The position numbers and the translations under genes were made by a program. Below, piece by piece: positions 1 to 7,513 of a DNA stretch of 33,520 nt (the first letter of the stretch is position 1; every line of letters starts with the position of its first letter). The notes below the pieces were generated by a model. That model searched no databases, was not told where the DNA came from, and worked only from the letters and a program-made list of their open reading frames with translations. Source of the stretch: Desulfotignum sp. (GTDB lineage Bacteria; Desulfobacterota; Desulfobacteria; Desulfobacterales; Desulfobacteraceae); NCBI GenBank assembly GCA_011389715.1, contig JAABTU010000444.1, forward strand, positions 1 through 33,520. The letters run 5' to 3'.

Positions 1-934
<934 letters not shown>

Positions 935-1015
935 TCAATTAATCAAATAGCCCAATAAAATAATCATAAGAATCTGCTGCCATTTACGGCAGGTCGGTGC
1001 TTTCATCTGCAGTAA

Positions 1016-1258
1016 TCAGCATTTTTCCATATATTCTATATCTGCAATGTTCCCTTCGATGATACGGTTTTCCTGGTTTTCCTCGTCGGAATCAGTGTTG
1101 GTGAGGTCCATTACAAATTTTTCGGGATCATTGGTCGAGGTAACCGGAATCCCGACAAATGCGGACGGGATATCTTTCATTTTTACTGTATAGGTATTTC
1201 CGCTTTGCCGATTCATTGTTATGAGCTCATAAATTTGTTCTCTGGGTTCTGAGGTCAT
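1016..1258 (-). CDS. small hypothetical acidic protein
   Basis: An 80-residue reading frame that I do not recognise. I chose the ATG at 1258 over the in-frame one at 1273 because AAGGA lies 7 bases before it. The protein is hydrophilic and acidic in its C-terminal third (TDSDEENQEN, then EGNIADIEYMEKC), with a single Cys as the last residue and no membrane segment or signal peptide. It lies about 100 bases upstream of atpD on the same strand and may be co-transcribed, though nothing in the sequence ties it to the ATPase. Confidence 0.5.
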   Translation of the reverse strand: MTSEPREQIYELITMNRQSGNTYTVKMKDIPSAFVGIPVTSTNDPEKFVMDLTNTDSDEENQENRIIEGNIADIEYMEKC

Positions 1259-1451
1259 GGCACCATCCTTCATGTTTTGTTAGATTGCTATGTTAAGCAA
1301 AAACAATATCGTGTAAACCCATGGGAAACAATACATGAATTCCTGTAATATGGCCCGGTGAAACATGTACACAGCCTGTAATATCACCATGGCAAAGATC
1401 GCACCCCCTACCGGGGTAGTGAAGTCTCTGTCATGTTGTGCCTTCTCCGTC

Positions 1452-1480
1452 TTGACTTTCTGTAACCTATGGGTTACATT
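1452..1480 (+). promoter_or_regulatory. promoter with embedded operator of the toxin-antitoxin operon
   Basis: TTGACT (1452-1457) and TACATT (1475-1480) are separated by 17 bases, a good sigma-70-type pair. The spacer and -10 contain a perfect inverted repeat, TGTAACC (1461-1467) and GGTTACA (1472-1478), around a 4-base centre. This is the usual place for antitoxin autorepression. The expected transcription start falls about at the toxin ATG (1487), so the message would be leaderless or nearly so, and no Shine-Dalgarno sequence is visible before that ATG. The boxes and palindrome are seen; binding by the downstream antitoxin is inferred. Confidence 0.6.
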
Positions 1481-1486
1481 TTCGCC

Positions 1487-1708
1487 ATGAAAATCAAACA
1501 GACACCCCGGTTCAAAAAGTGGATATCCGCGCTGAAAGACAAGCAAGCAAAAGCGCGGATATTGATCCGGGTCTATTATATTGCGCTTGAAAATGTGATC
1601 ATTGTTCTGCTGTGCGGTGGAGACAAATCGTCTCAGAGAGAGGACATAGAGCGGGCCAAGCAAATGGCCGCCGAAGCAAGGAGGGAAGCATGGAAATACA
1701 AGACTTAG
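1487..1708 (+). pseudogene. RelE/HigB-like toxin with an internal in-frame deletion
   Basis: A 73-residue frame resembling the family of about 100-residue 'addiction module killer' (HigB/RelE-like mRNA interferase) toxins. The N-terminal block MKIKQTPRFKKWISALKD...RARILIR-like start and the C-terminal block VIIVLLCGGDKSSQREDIERAK are both clear. The usual middle, about 30 residues with the LSLGNPGDVKPVG-type segment and a GPGYR motif, is missing: RILIR runs straight into VYYIALEN. The frame is kept. The missing part includes residues of the RelE fold, so the product is probably inactive, although a residual role (for example as antitoxin partner) cannot be excluded. The start at 1487 matches the family's start; an ATG at 1469 lies inside the operator. 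The 3' end overlaps the antitoxin start by 19 bases. Confidence 0.7.
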
Positions 1709-1974
1709 ATATCAGCGAATACCTGGATGATCCAGAAGTCATAGCGGAATACCTCAATGCAGCCATCGAAGAAAACGACCCAGCATTCTTCCTCCGGGCT
1801 GTTGGTGACGTTGCCAAGGCCAGGGGTATGACCAATATATCAAAAGAATCCGGTGTCAAAAGGGAAGCCCTGTACAGGGCACTGTCCGGAAATGTTCAAC
1901 CGAAATTCGACACCATCATGAAGGTGCTTCGGGCCGTCAATTTCAAGCTGAAAGTGGAACAGTCCGGGCCCTGA
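1690..1974 (+). CDS. HTH antitoxin of a HigA/'putative addiction module antidote' type
   Basis: A 94-residue protein that starts inside the end of the toxin gene, after an AAGGAGGGA site. The N-terminal part (DISEYLDDPEVIAEYLNAAIEEND) is the toxin-binding and dimer region typical of the family. Residues about 40-85 form a Xre/Cro-type helix-turn-helix, visible as VAKARGMTNISKESGVKREALYRALSG followed by PKFDTIMKVLRAVNFKLKV. It should neutralise the toxin and repress the operon through the palindrome at 1461-1478. It looks complete and unmodified although its toxin is internally deleted. Family assignment is confident. Confidence 0.88.
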   Translation: MEIQDLDISEYLDDPEVIAEYLNAAIEENDPAFFLRAVGDVAKARGMTNISKESGVKREALYRALSGNVQPKFDTIMKVLRAVNFKLKVEQSGP

Positions 1975-1980
1975 TCTAAC

Positions 1981-1996
1981 ATCACGATGGCGTGAT
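1981..1996. terminator. small hairpin between convergent genes
   Basis: ATCACG and CGTGAT form a perfect 6-base-pair stem around ATGG, seven bases after the antitoxin stop and overlapping the last codons of the gene on the other strand. The following T-run is short and interrupted (TGCAATTTT), so it can be only a weak terminator. Confidence 0.3.
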
Positions 1997-2731
1997 TGCA
2001 ATTTTCGCGTACAAAGGCAGATGATCCGATACCATCCGGGTTTCATAATCCATGGGTACTTTGACATCCTTCACGGAAAAATGACGGGAAATAAAAATAT
2101 GATCAATCCGCCTGACCGGCAGCCAGGAAGCAAAAGTGGGCCTTGGGTACCGCCTGTTTGTAAATACCTTCTGGATGTCAGAAAGATGCCGGCAAAGGGT
2201 TTTGTACACAAATGATCCCGGGCCCGCATTAAAATCACCACACAGGATCAGGGGCAGCCCGGAACAGAGGTCATTGCAGATCCAGCTGCTGCCGACCAGG
2301 GCCGCGGCCTGCAGCCTGCGGTCTTTGGCCCGCAGGCCCAGGTGGGTATTCAACACCTGTACACCTCCCAGTGGTGTTTCCACCCGGGCCATCATCACCC
2401 CCCGGTTTTCCAACGGTTTTGCTGCAAACGCGGCCGGCAGGCACCCGCAGTTCAGGTCATGAACGGGAAAACGGCTCAGGATGGCCAAACCGTATTTGCC
2501 ACTGGGGCTTTCCTTGAGTGTATAAAATTCAAAAGACATGTCAAGGTGATCAGCAATATAGGCTGCCTGGTTGATATAACCGGACCGCCGGTGACCGACA
2601 TCCACTTCCTGGAGTGCAATAATATCCGCATGGAACCCTGCAATCAGTTTTGCTGTTCTGGCAGGATTGTATCTGCGATCCATGTTCCGACAGGAATGAA
2701 TATTATAACTGAGAATTTTCAGGGTGTTCAT
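1982..2731 (-). CDS. endonuclease/exonuclease/phosphatase (EEP) family protein
   Basis: A 249-residue metal-dependent phosphoesterase of the EEP fold (exonuclease III/DNase I/phospholipase-like). Characteristic elements occur in order: ILSYNIHS near the N-terminus, ALQEVD near 42, GLAILSRFPV near 100, LNTHLGL, LILCGDFNAGP near 165, RRIDHIFIS and VSDHLPLYAKI at the end. These supply the metal-binding Asn, Glu and Asp and the catalytic Asp-His pair. The substrate is not shown; such proteins hydrolyse DNA, phospholipids or inositol phosphates. I chose the ATG at 2731 because the family starts close to the ILSYNIH strand; an ATG at 2746 in the same frame is possible, and neither has a strong ribosome-binding site. 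The gene overlaps the end of the upstream phosphatase-like gene, suggesting translational coupling and a joint role in hydrolysing phosphodiesters. Confidence 0.85.
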   Translation of the reverse strand: MNTLKILSYNIHSCRNMDRRYNPARTAKLIAGFHADIIALQEVDVGHRRSGYINQAAYIADHLDMSFEFYTLKESPSGKYGLAILSRFPVHDLNCGCLPAAFAAKPLENRGVMMARVETPLGGVQVLNTHLGLRAKDRRLQAAALVGSSWICNDLCSGLPLILCGDFNAGPGSFVYKTLCRHLSDIQKVFTNRRYPRPTFASWLPVRRIDHIFISRHFSVKDVKVPMDYETRMVSDHLPLYAKIAITPS

Positions 2732-4346
2732 GGGATGTCCATCCATTTCGATAGTCTTGTATCAGGTGTCTGAGATCACTGGGGCGCAGATACTGGGCTT
2801 TTGTACTCAGGTTTCCGGGCAGCAATACGATGCCGCAGGTTTCTTCCCTGCCGGGTCCTCCGTGGGCACCGCCTTCGACATTGAATGACAGCGGTACCTG
2901 ATCAGGATCCCATCCTGAAATCACAATGTCACCGGCATCGGGATGGCGGCAGACGCGTGCCAGATCTTCGGCAGTCTGGGCACCAAATGGATGATCCTTT
3001 CCCAGGACCATAAAAAACTGCTGCTCCAGATCAAAGGTCCCCTGCTGGTTCATGGCAACAATGGAATGGTCGTCCTTGTAGAGCACCAGAGGGATATGAA
3101 CAGATTGAACCAGTTTTTGGGCAAAATCACGGATAAAATCTCTTGCAGGAGTACCTGGCAAATAAACATGACCCAGCGGGCCCATGGTGGTAATCTCTAT
3201 TTTATCCCCGGATACCGGTCCGCTATCCTTTTGCAGGTTTTCAGAAAACGGCCGGTTCATTATTAATGCCCGGGCCTTTTTATAGAGCCCGTCCAGAACA
3301 TTGTCATAAGAACCAGAGTGCACATGCTTTTCATCCGGATTCAGGTCATAGAAAGCGTTTCGTATGGCTTTTTTTACCGGAATCCCATACCGGCTACCGT
3401 ACCAGGTGACCGTTTCCTGCCCGTGATCGGAATAGATGATGGTCTCGTATTTTCGGCAGTTGGATTGATCGGCTGCTTTGCAGATATCCTTGATTGTGTC
3501 ATCAATGCCTTTGAGGCTCCAGTGGGCGAACATGGAACCCGGGTTCCTGCGATGGGCCTGTTCATCATAGCCCAGAAAACTGGCACATACAATGGGAGCC
3601 CCCCTGCCCACAGCTATCTTGGCCCGAAATGATACCAATTCTCTTAGTATGACACAAATTAAAATGCGGGCAGGGATAAATACGAGCTCTTTGATGAACT
3701 TTCTTCCCTGAACAAGACCTCGGAAAAAATCGGTCACCGCCAGAAAAAATTCAATAATGGTCACCACCAGAATACGAACAAACTTTCCCGTATGCAAAAG
3801 CAGCAAAAAAAGAAGTTTTAACGGATTCACGGTACTGGCAATGGATTCCAGTGTCATGGTCTGGGAGCAGTACCGGGCCTGTGCCGCCCCTCCGGTAAAA
3901 ATGGTGGAATAGGTATGCCCCCCGGACAGCAGCGGGGTGCCCGATCGTTTCAGACGGTCTCCGATATGGTTGGCTGTCTGGGGATAAAAACTGACGTGCC
4001 GCTGCTTTTGTTTTCGGTCGATAAACTCAAATGCGGGCACACAGGATTTGACCCCATAAAAAAGTTCTCCCTGGAAAGCCGGGGTGGTGGAAGGCATACC
4101 CGAATACATGGGTTTATACACATGATTGCCTGTGGTTATGAGCTTTCCCAGAAAAGGAAGCCTGCCTGCGTGCAGCGCTTTTTGAAACTGGGTCATGGAA
4201 AGTCCGTCTATCTGAATCAGCACCAAACCAGGCCCATCTTCTGCAGAATCCCAGGGCGGCAGACCCAGCAGCCGTAATGACCATTTGTTCCGGGAAACAT
4301 TTTTGCAAAACCATTTTACCATCTGTTTGATCCGGACAGACACCAT
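2703..4346 (-). CDS. alkaline phosphatase superfamily (phosphodiesterase/pyrophosphatase-like) protein
   Basis: A 547-residue protein with features of the type I phosphodiesterase/alkaline phosphatase superfamily. LVLIQIDGLSMTQFQ near residue 42 carries the first metal-binding Asp. The nucleophile region lies around SGMPSTTPAFQGELFYG. FLGYDEQAHRRNP holds an Asp/His ligand pair, TIIYSDHGQ a second Asp-His pair and GGAHGGPGRE a late His. A hydrophobic stretch at about residues 170-215 (LLFLLLLHTGKFVRILVV and after) suggests membrane association in the middle of the protein. There is no signal peptide. It pairs with the overlapping EEP gene, so both may act on the same phosphodiester substrate. 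The function is known only at superfamily level. Confidence 0.82.
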   Translation of the reverse strand: MVSVRIKQMVKWFCKNVSRNKWSLRLLGLPPWDSAEDGPGLVLIQIDGLSMTQFQKALHAGRLPFLGKLITTGNHVYKPMYSGMPSTTPAFQGELFYGVKSCVPAFEFIDRKQKQRHVSFYPQTANHIGDRLKRSGTPLLSGGHTYSTIFTGGAAQARYCSQTMTLESIASTVNPLKLLFLLLLHTGKFVRILVVTIIEFFLAVTDFFRGLVQGRKFIKELVFIPARILICVILRELVSFRAKIAVGRGAPIVCASFLGYDEQAHRRNPGSMFAHWSLKGIDDTIKDICKAADQSNCRKYETIIYSDHGQETVTWYGSRYGIPVKKAIRNAFYDLNPDEKHVHSGSYDNVLDGLYKKARALIMNRPFSENLQKDSGPVSGDKIEITTMGPLGHVYLPGTPARDFIRDFAQKLVQSVHIPLVLYKDDHSIVAMNQQGTFDLEQQFFMVLGKDHPFGAQTAEDLARVCRHPDAGDIVISGWDPDQVPLSFNVEGGAHGGPGREETCGIVLLPGNLSTKAQYLRPSDLRHLIQDYRNGWTSHEHPENSQL

Positions 4347-4685
4347 GATTGTCCTTTAAACCTGTCATTTTTGTTGTCTGTGTTTTTTAATTTTCCATTG
4401 TCTGCACTGATGGCGGTGACATTTGTCCCAAGTCCATTAGTATATGCCTGATATGATGCATTATACCCTGTCATCTTTGATAGAAAATGCATGGTTCCAT
4501 GCATATGGATACAAATCATCATGTATTTTATACCCTGTCTCTGTCTTCCGGCACATACAAAAAAGCTGTATCCTGACAGGATACATACACTGTATCTTTT
4601 AAATGGGTAAAACCCCCCATTTACCCAACCGGCCCCTGCAACGTAAAGTAAATATAATAAATACACAATACGGAGGAAATCTTCC
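4347..4685. promoter_or_regulatory. regulatory intergenic region rich in inverted repeats
   Basis: No gene is seen in these 339 bases between two divergent operons. Perfect inverted repeats are: ATGCATGG/CCATGCAT (4487-4504, 2-base centre); TGTATCCTG/CAGGATACA (4567-4585, 1-base centre), with a further TGTATC at 4591-4596 and GATACA at 4508-4513; and TAAATGGG/CCCATTTA (4600-4607 with 4616-4623), which overlaps an alternative pair GGGTAAA/TTTACCC (4605-4611 with 4620-4626). TTATACCCTGTC occurs twice (4461-4472 and 4528-4539). A perfect TATAAT at 4653-4658 lacks a recognisable -35 box, as in activator-dependent promoters. GGAGG (4672-4676) precedes the rhodanese start. The repeats suggest operators for one or more dimeric regulators; which ones is unknown. 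Confidence 0.65.
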
Positions 4686-5780
4686 ATGAAAAAAAACAAC
4701 AGCGTAAGGTATGTCATCCTGGCTCTGGTCCTGTTTCTGGGCCTTTTGTGGTCATTGGGTTCAGCTTCCCAGCAGGAAAACGGCTATCCCAACGCCCGCT
4801 TTGTGGCATATCCCCATTGGCTCAAGGCCCATATAGATGATACAGATCTGGTCATTGCAGATGTAAGAACGGATGATCATTTTGACGGGGCGCTGATCCC
4901 CGGTGCCATGAGACTTCCCTGGTCTGCATTCCAGTTTAACGATATCGGCAATGATGTGGCATCTACTTTCATCGGTATTGCCCGGGCCCAGGATATCCTT
5001 GGCCGTCATGGTATTACCCCGAAAGATACCATCGTTCTTTACGATTCGGTGGAACGGGACGGCGGCGCCACCGCATCCTATGTTTTCTGGGTTCTGGATA
5101 TCCTGGGACATGAAAACAAAAAGATTCTCGTGCGTGGCATTGATGGATGGAAAGATGCCGGCTATGACCTGGTAACCACGCCTGGTGAAACCAAGCCGCT
5201 GCTTTATCAGGCGCCTGCAGAAAAGATACAAAATCACCAGCTGATTACCGGTGATTTTGTTTATAAGCAGCTCGGCGATTTCTGTTACCAGATCATCGAT
5301 GTGCGCTCACAAGAGGAATATATTGGTGAAAAGGGCACCAAAGGCCTTGACGGAACCCCATTGAAACTGGGGCATATCCCGACAGCTGTAAACATCAACT
5401 ATCAGGATGCATGGACAGATATGGACACAAAGGCGGTTAAACCCTATGCACAGCTCCAGACCCTTTATGCAGGCCTGGATGCATCCAAGGCGGTGATTGT
5501 TTACTGCAATTCAGGCAGACGCAGTTCCTTTTCCTACTTTATACTCCGTTTGATGGGATTTGACAGGGTGTACACATATGAACCGTCTTGGAAAGAGTGG
5601 GGGAATCCGGACAAATTTTTTCCGGTGGAAACCAGGGAAAACACATTGACAGGCAGCATGCTGCCCACCCCTTCAACAGCAAACCGGACCGTCTCAAGCC
5701 GGAAATCTGACACAAAAACATCAGAAGACAGATCCGGTTCAGGTAAACCTGCAGGCGGCTATATGTCATGCGGAGGCTGA
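4686..5780 (+). CDS. exported tandem-rhodanese sulfurtransferase
   Basis: A 364-residue protein with an N-terminal signal or anchor (residues about 8-27, likely cleavage near GSA-SQ), so it acts outside the cytoplasmic membrane. Two rhodanese domains follow, about 35-165 and 187-312. The active-site loop of the second is CNSGRRS with the persulfide-forming Cys274. The matching loop of the first is DSVERDGG without Cys, the usual non-catalytic N-terminal domain of thiosulfate/mercaptopyruvate sulfurtransferases. A low-complexity Ser/Thr/Gly-rich tail (about 315-364) ends in YMSCGG, giving a second exposed Cys (362). GGAGG lies 9 bases before the ATG. The two YeeE/YedE genes follow immediately, pointing to supply or delivery of thiosulfate or sulfane sulfur. 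The substrate is not proven. Confidence 0.9.
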   Translation: MKKNNSVRYVILALVLFLGLLWSLGSASQQENGYPNARFVAYPHWLKAHIDDTDLVIADVRTDDHFDGALIPGAMRLPWSAFQFNDIGNDVASTFIGIARAQDILGRHGITPKDTIVLYDSVERDGGATASYVFWVLDILGHENKKILVRGIDGWKDAGYDLVTTPGETKPLLYQAPAEKIQNHQLITGDFVYKQLGDFCYQIIDVRSQEEYIGEKGTKGLDGTPLKLGHIPTAVNINYQDAWTDMDTKAVKPYAQLQTLYAGLDASKAVIVYCNSGRRSSFSYFILRLMGFDRVYTYEPSWKEWGNPDKFFPVETRENTLTGSMLPTPSTANRTVSSRKSDTKTSEDRSGSGKPAGGYMSCGG

Positions 5781-5782
5781 TC

Positions 5783-6310
5783 ATGGATAAAAAAAACATC
5801 TCGCCTCAGTATTGGCCGTGGCTTCCGGCTGCATTTGCTTTGGCAGGTATCATTGTATTTATTTTTGCGACATTCGGGCCGCCGGCCTCTTCCAGCGGTT
5901 TTGTCAGCTTAATAAAAGGGGCTGTCCAGACGGTTGCACCGGATTATGTTGAAAACAACCCCCATTATACCGCAATGCCTGACACAGGGTCCTGGCTCTT
6001 TGCCTTTGTTCTGGGCATGGCCATGGGTGGTTTTGCTGCCGGCCGCTCCGGCAGAATACCGGTAAAAGATATTCCAAAAATATGGGAAAAAAGGTTCGGG
6101 AACAGCCGGATCAAAAGGTTTGCAGCCACCTTTGCCGGTGGGTTCATCATACTTTTTGCCTCCAGACTGGCAGGCGGCTGTACCCTGGGGCTGTTTATTT
6201 CCGGATCAACACAGCTGGCTGTCAGCGGGTTGTATTTCGGGGTGCTTATCTTTGCCGTTGCCATGGTCACGGCCCGTCTCGTCTTTGGCAGCACAGGAAA
6301 GGAGGAATAA
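5783..6310 (+). CDS. YeeE/YedE family half-transporter, N-terminal-type half
   Basis: A 175-residue membrane protein of the YeeE/YedE (DUF395) family, which moves sulfur compounds such as thiosulfate. Four hydrophobic segments are visible. The conserved motif FASRLAGGCTLGLFISG near residues 120-140 carries the key Cys. Full-length YeeE is about twice this size; here the two halves are separate genes, as in the known PmpA/PmpB-type pairs. The start at 5783, two bases after the rhodanese stop, is preceded by GGAGG (5772-5776); an earlier in-frame ATG lies inside the rhodanese gene. The stop overlaps the next start (TAATG). Confidence 0.87.
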   Translation: MDKKNISPQYWPWLPAAFALAGIIVFIFATFGPPASSSGFVSLIKGAVQTVAPDYVENNPHYTAMPDTGSWLFAFVLGMAMGGFAAGRSGRIPVKDIPKIWEKRFGNSRIKRFAATFAGGFIILFASRLAGGCTLGLFISGSTQLAVSGLYFGVLIFAVAMVTARLVFGSTGKEE

Positions 6311-6861
6311 TGGGTTCAGAAATATGGCTGGGGTTATTCTCCGGCATTGCCTTTGGATTTGTGATCCAGCGCGTCGGCGCAACCAATCCGGATAAAATGG
6401 CCAGGGCACATCTTATGATGGAAGGTGATATCCCGAAATTCATGCTCATGGCGGTTATCCTCTCGGCCATAGGGCTTTTGGGGCTTGAAGCCGCCGGTGC
6501 GGCCAATACCCGGGTGCTGCCCACCAGTCTGGTGGCCACGGGACTGGCAGGTATTTTGTTCGGTATTGGCTGGGGATTTTGCGGATACTGCCCGGGAACC
6601 ACCTGGGCTGCAGCAGGAGAGGGACGGTTGGATGCTGTGTTTGCCCTTATCGGCGGACTTGCCGGTGCAGCGGTTTTTGCCCACCTGCACGAATTTTTCA
6701 TTCCATTGCTGTATGATCCTTCCAATGTGGGCCAGATCACCCTTGCGGACTGGACAGGCAGCCGGCCTGCCGCGGTTGTTCTGCTGGTTTTTATATTCGG
6801 CCTGTGCATAGGCGCCATCAATTTTTTATGGAAGGAAAAAAATGGCAGGCAAACGCCCTAA
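6310..6861 (+). CDS. YeeE/YedE family half-transporter, C-terminal-type half
   Basis: A 183-residue membrane protein that complements the preceding gene. Five hydrophobic segments are seen, with the conserved segment GIGWGFCGYCPGTTWAAAGEG at about 93-113. This carries two Cys and the Pro-Gly-Thr of the family's substrate path. The start overlaps the preceding stop and has an ideal GGAGG 5 bases upstream, so both halves should be made in similar amounts. Together with the rhodanese they form an apparent thiosulfate/sulfane-sulfur uptake unit. Family is confident; substrate is inferred. Confidence 0.87.
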   Translation: MGSEIWLGLFSGIAFGFVIQRVGATNPDKMARAHLMMEGDIPKFMLMAVILSAIGLLGLEAAGAANTRVLPTSLVATGLAGILFGIGWGFCGYCPGTTWAAAGEGRLDAVFALIGGLAGAAVFAHLHEFFIPLLYDPSNVGQITLADWTGSRPAAVVLLVFIFGLCIGAINFLWKEKNGRQTP

Positions 6862-7489
6862 TATATCTGTTCTTTTTCTGGTATCCCTTGTTTCAATGAC
6901 CGTCATCTGTTCCGGATGTCCCGGACCGCAGAAAGACAAGCAAACAAACCTGACAATTCCCAGAGGATATGTGGCCCGGCTTGACATCCAGCTAAGGGAC
7001 CGGTTGCTGGGATTTGGTCCCTTTGTGGGATATTATTTCAAGCCGGAAAATCCAGAGGATCTGACCCGGCTTTCTTTTGTCTGTTATAATGAAGATTTAT
7101 TTTACACCCGTGACCTGCCGGAGAACACCCTTTTGTTTGAAGGGGATGCGGTGTTGACCCAACTCGTGGACATCGGTTTTCCTCTGCCCGCAGATGACCG
7201 GATCAACCCGGTATTTTTTGGGGATGCACCCCAAAAATGGGTGAATGATCGCCCCCTGCCCCGGGATGAATACCGTCATTTTCATTCCTGTTATGATGGG
7301 TTGGGTCCTGTACTTGCAGGATATTGGATCCGACATGAAGGCAAAGGCTCCTTTACGTATGACATGGGCGGCCGTATTGGTCCGGACAGTCCCCTTTACC
7401 ACGAGGTACACCCCGGTATTGACCAGCAGTTTGCAAAAATTATGGAATTTGATGCAGGCCCGAACCCCGAACCCGGGTCGAAACAGTAA
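6842..7489 (+). CDS. putative lipoprotein of unknown function
   Basis: A 215-residue protein whose first 26 residues look like a lipoprotein signal peptide: MAGKRPN, a hydrophobic core, then ICSGC. The -3 position is Cys rather than Leu, so the lipobox is slightly unusual. The mature part is soluble, with HFHSCYDG at about residues 142-149 and many aromatic residues; I recognise no domain. It overlaps the previous gene by 20 bases and lies 24 bases before the copper ATPase gene. It is therefore co-transcribed with the sulfur-uptake and copper-export genes and may bind a metal or sulfur species at the membrane surface. Confidence 0.75.
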   Translation: MAGKRPNISVLFLVSLVSMTVICSGCPGPQKDKQTNLTIPRGYVARLDIQLRDRLLGFGPFVGYYFKPENPEDLTRLSFVCYNEDLFYTRDLPENTLLFEGDAVLTQLVDIGFPLPADDRINPVFFGDAPQKWVNDRPLPRDEYRHFHSCYDGLGPVLAGYWIRHEGKGSFTYDMGGRIGPDSPLYHEVHPGIDQQFAKIMEFDAGPNPEPGSKQ

Positions 7490-7513
7490 ACGCAACAAGG
7501 ACAGGTTTATACC

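Noticed and set aside
1280-1663. 127-codon minus-strand frame with a hydrophobic C-terminus
   Set aside because: It runs antisense through the toxin gene and its operator, has no ribosome-binding site and resembles nothing. The hydrophobic end (about 1280-1400) alone could be a tiny membrane peptide, but I cannot support it.
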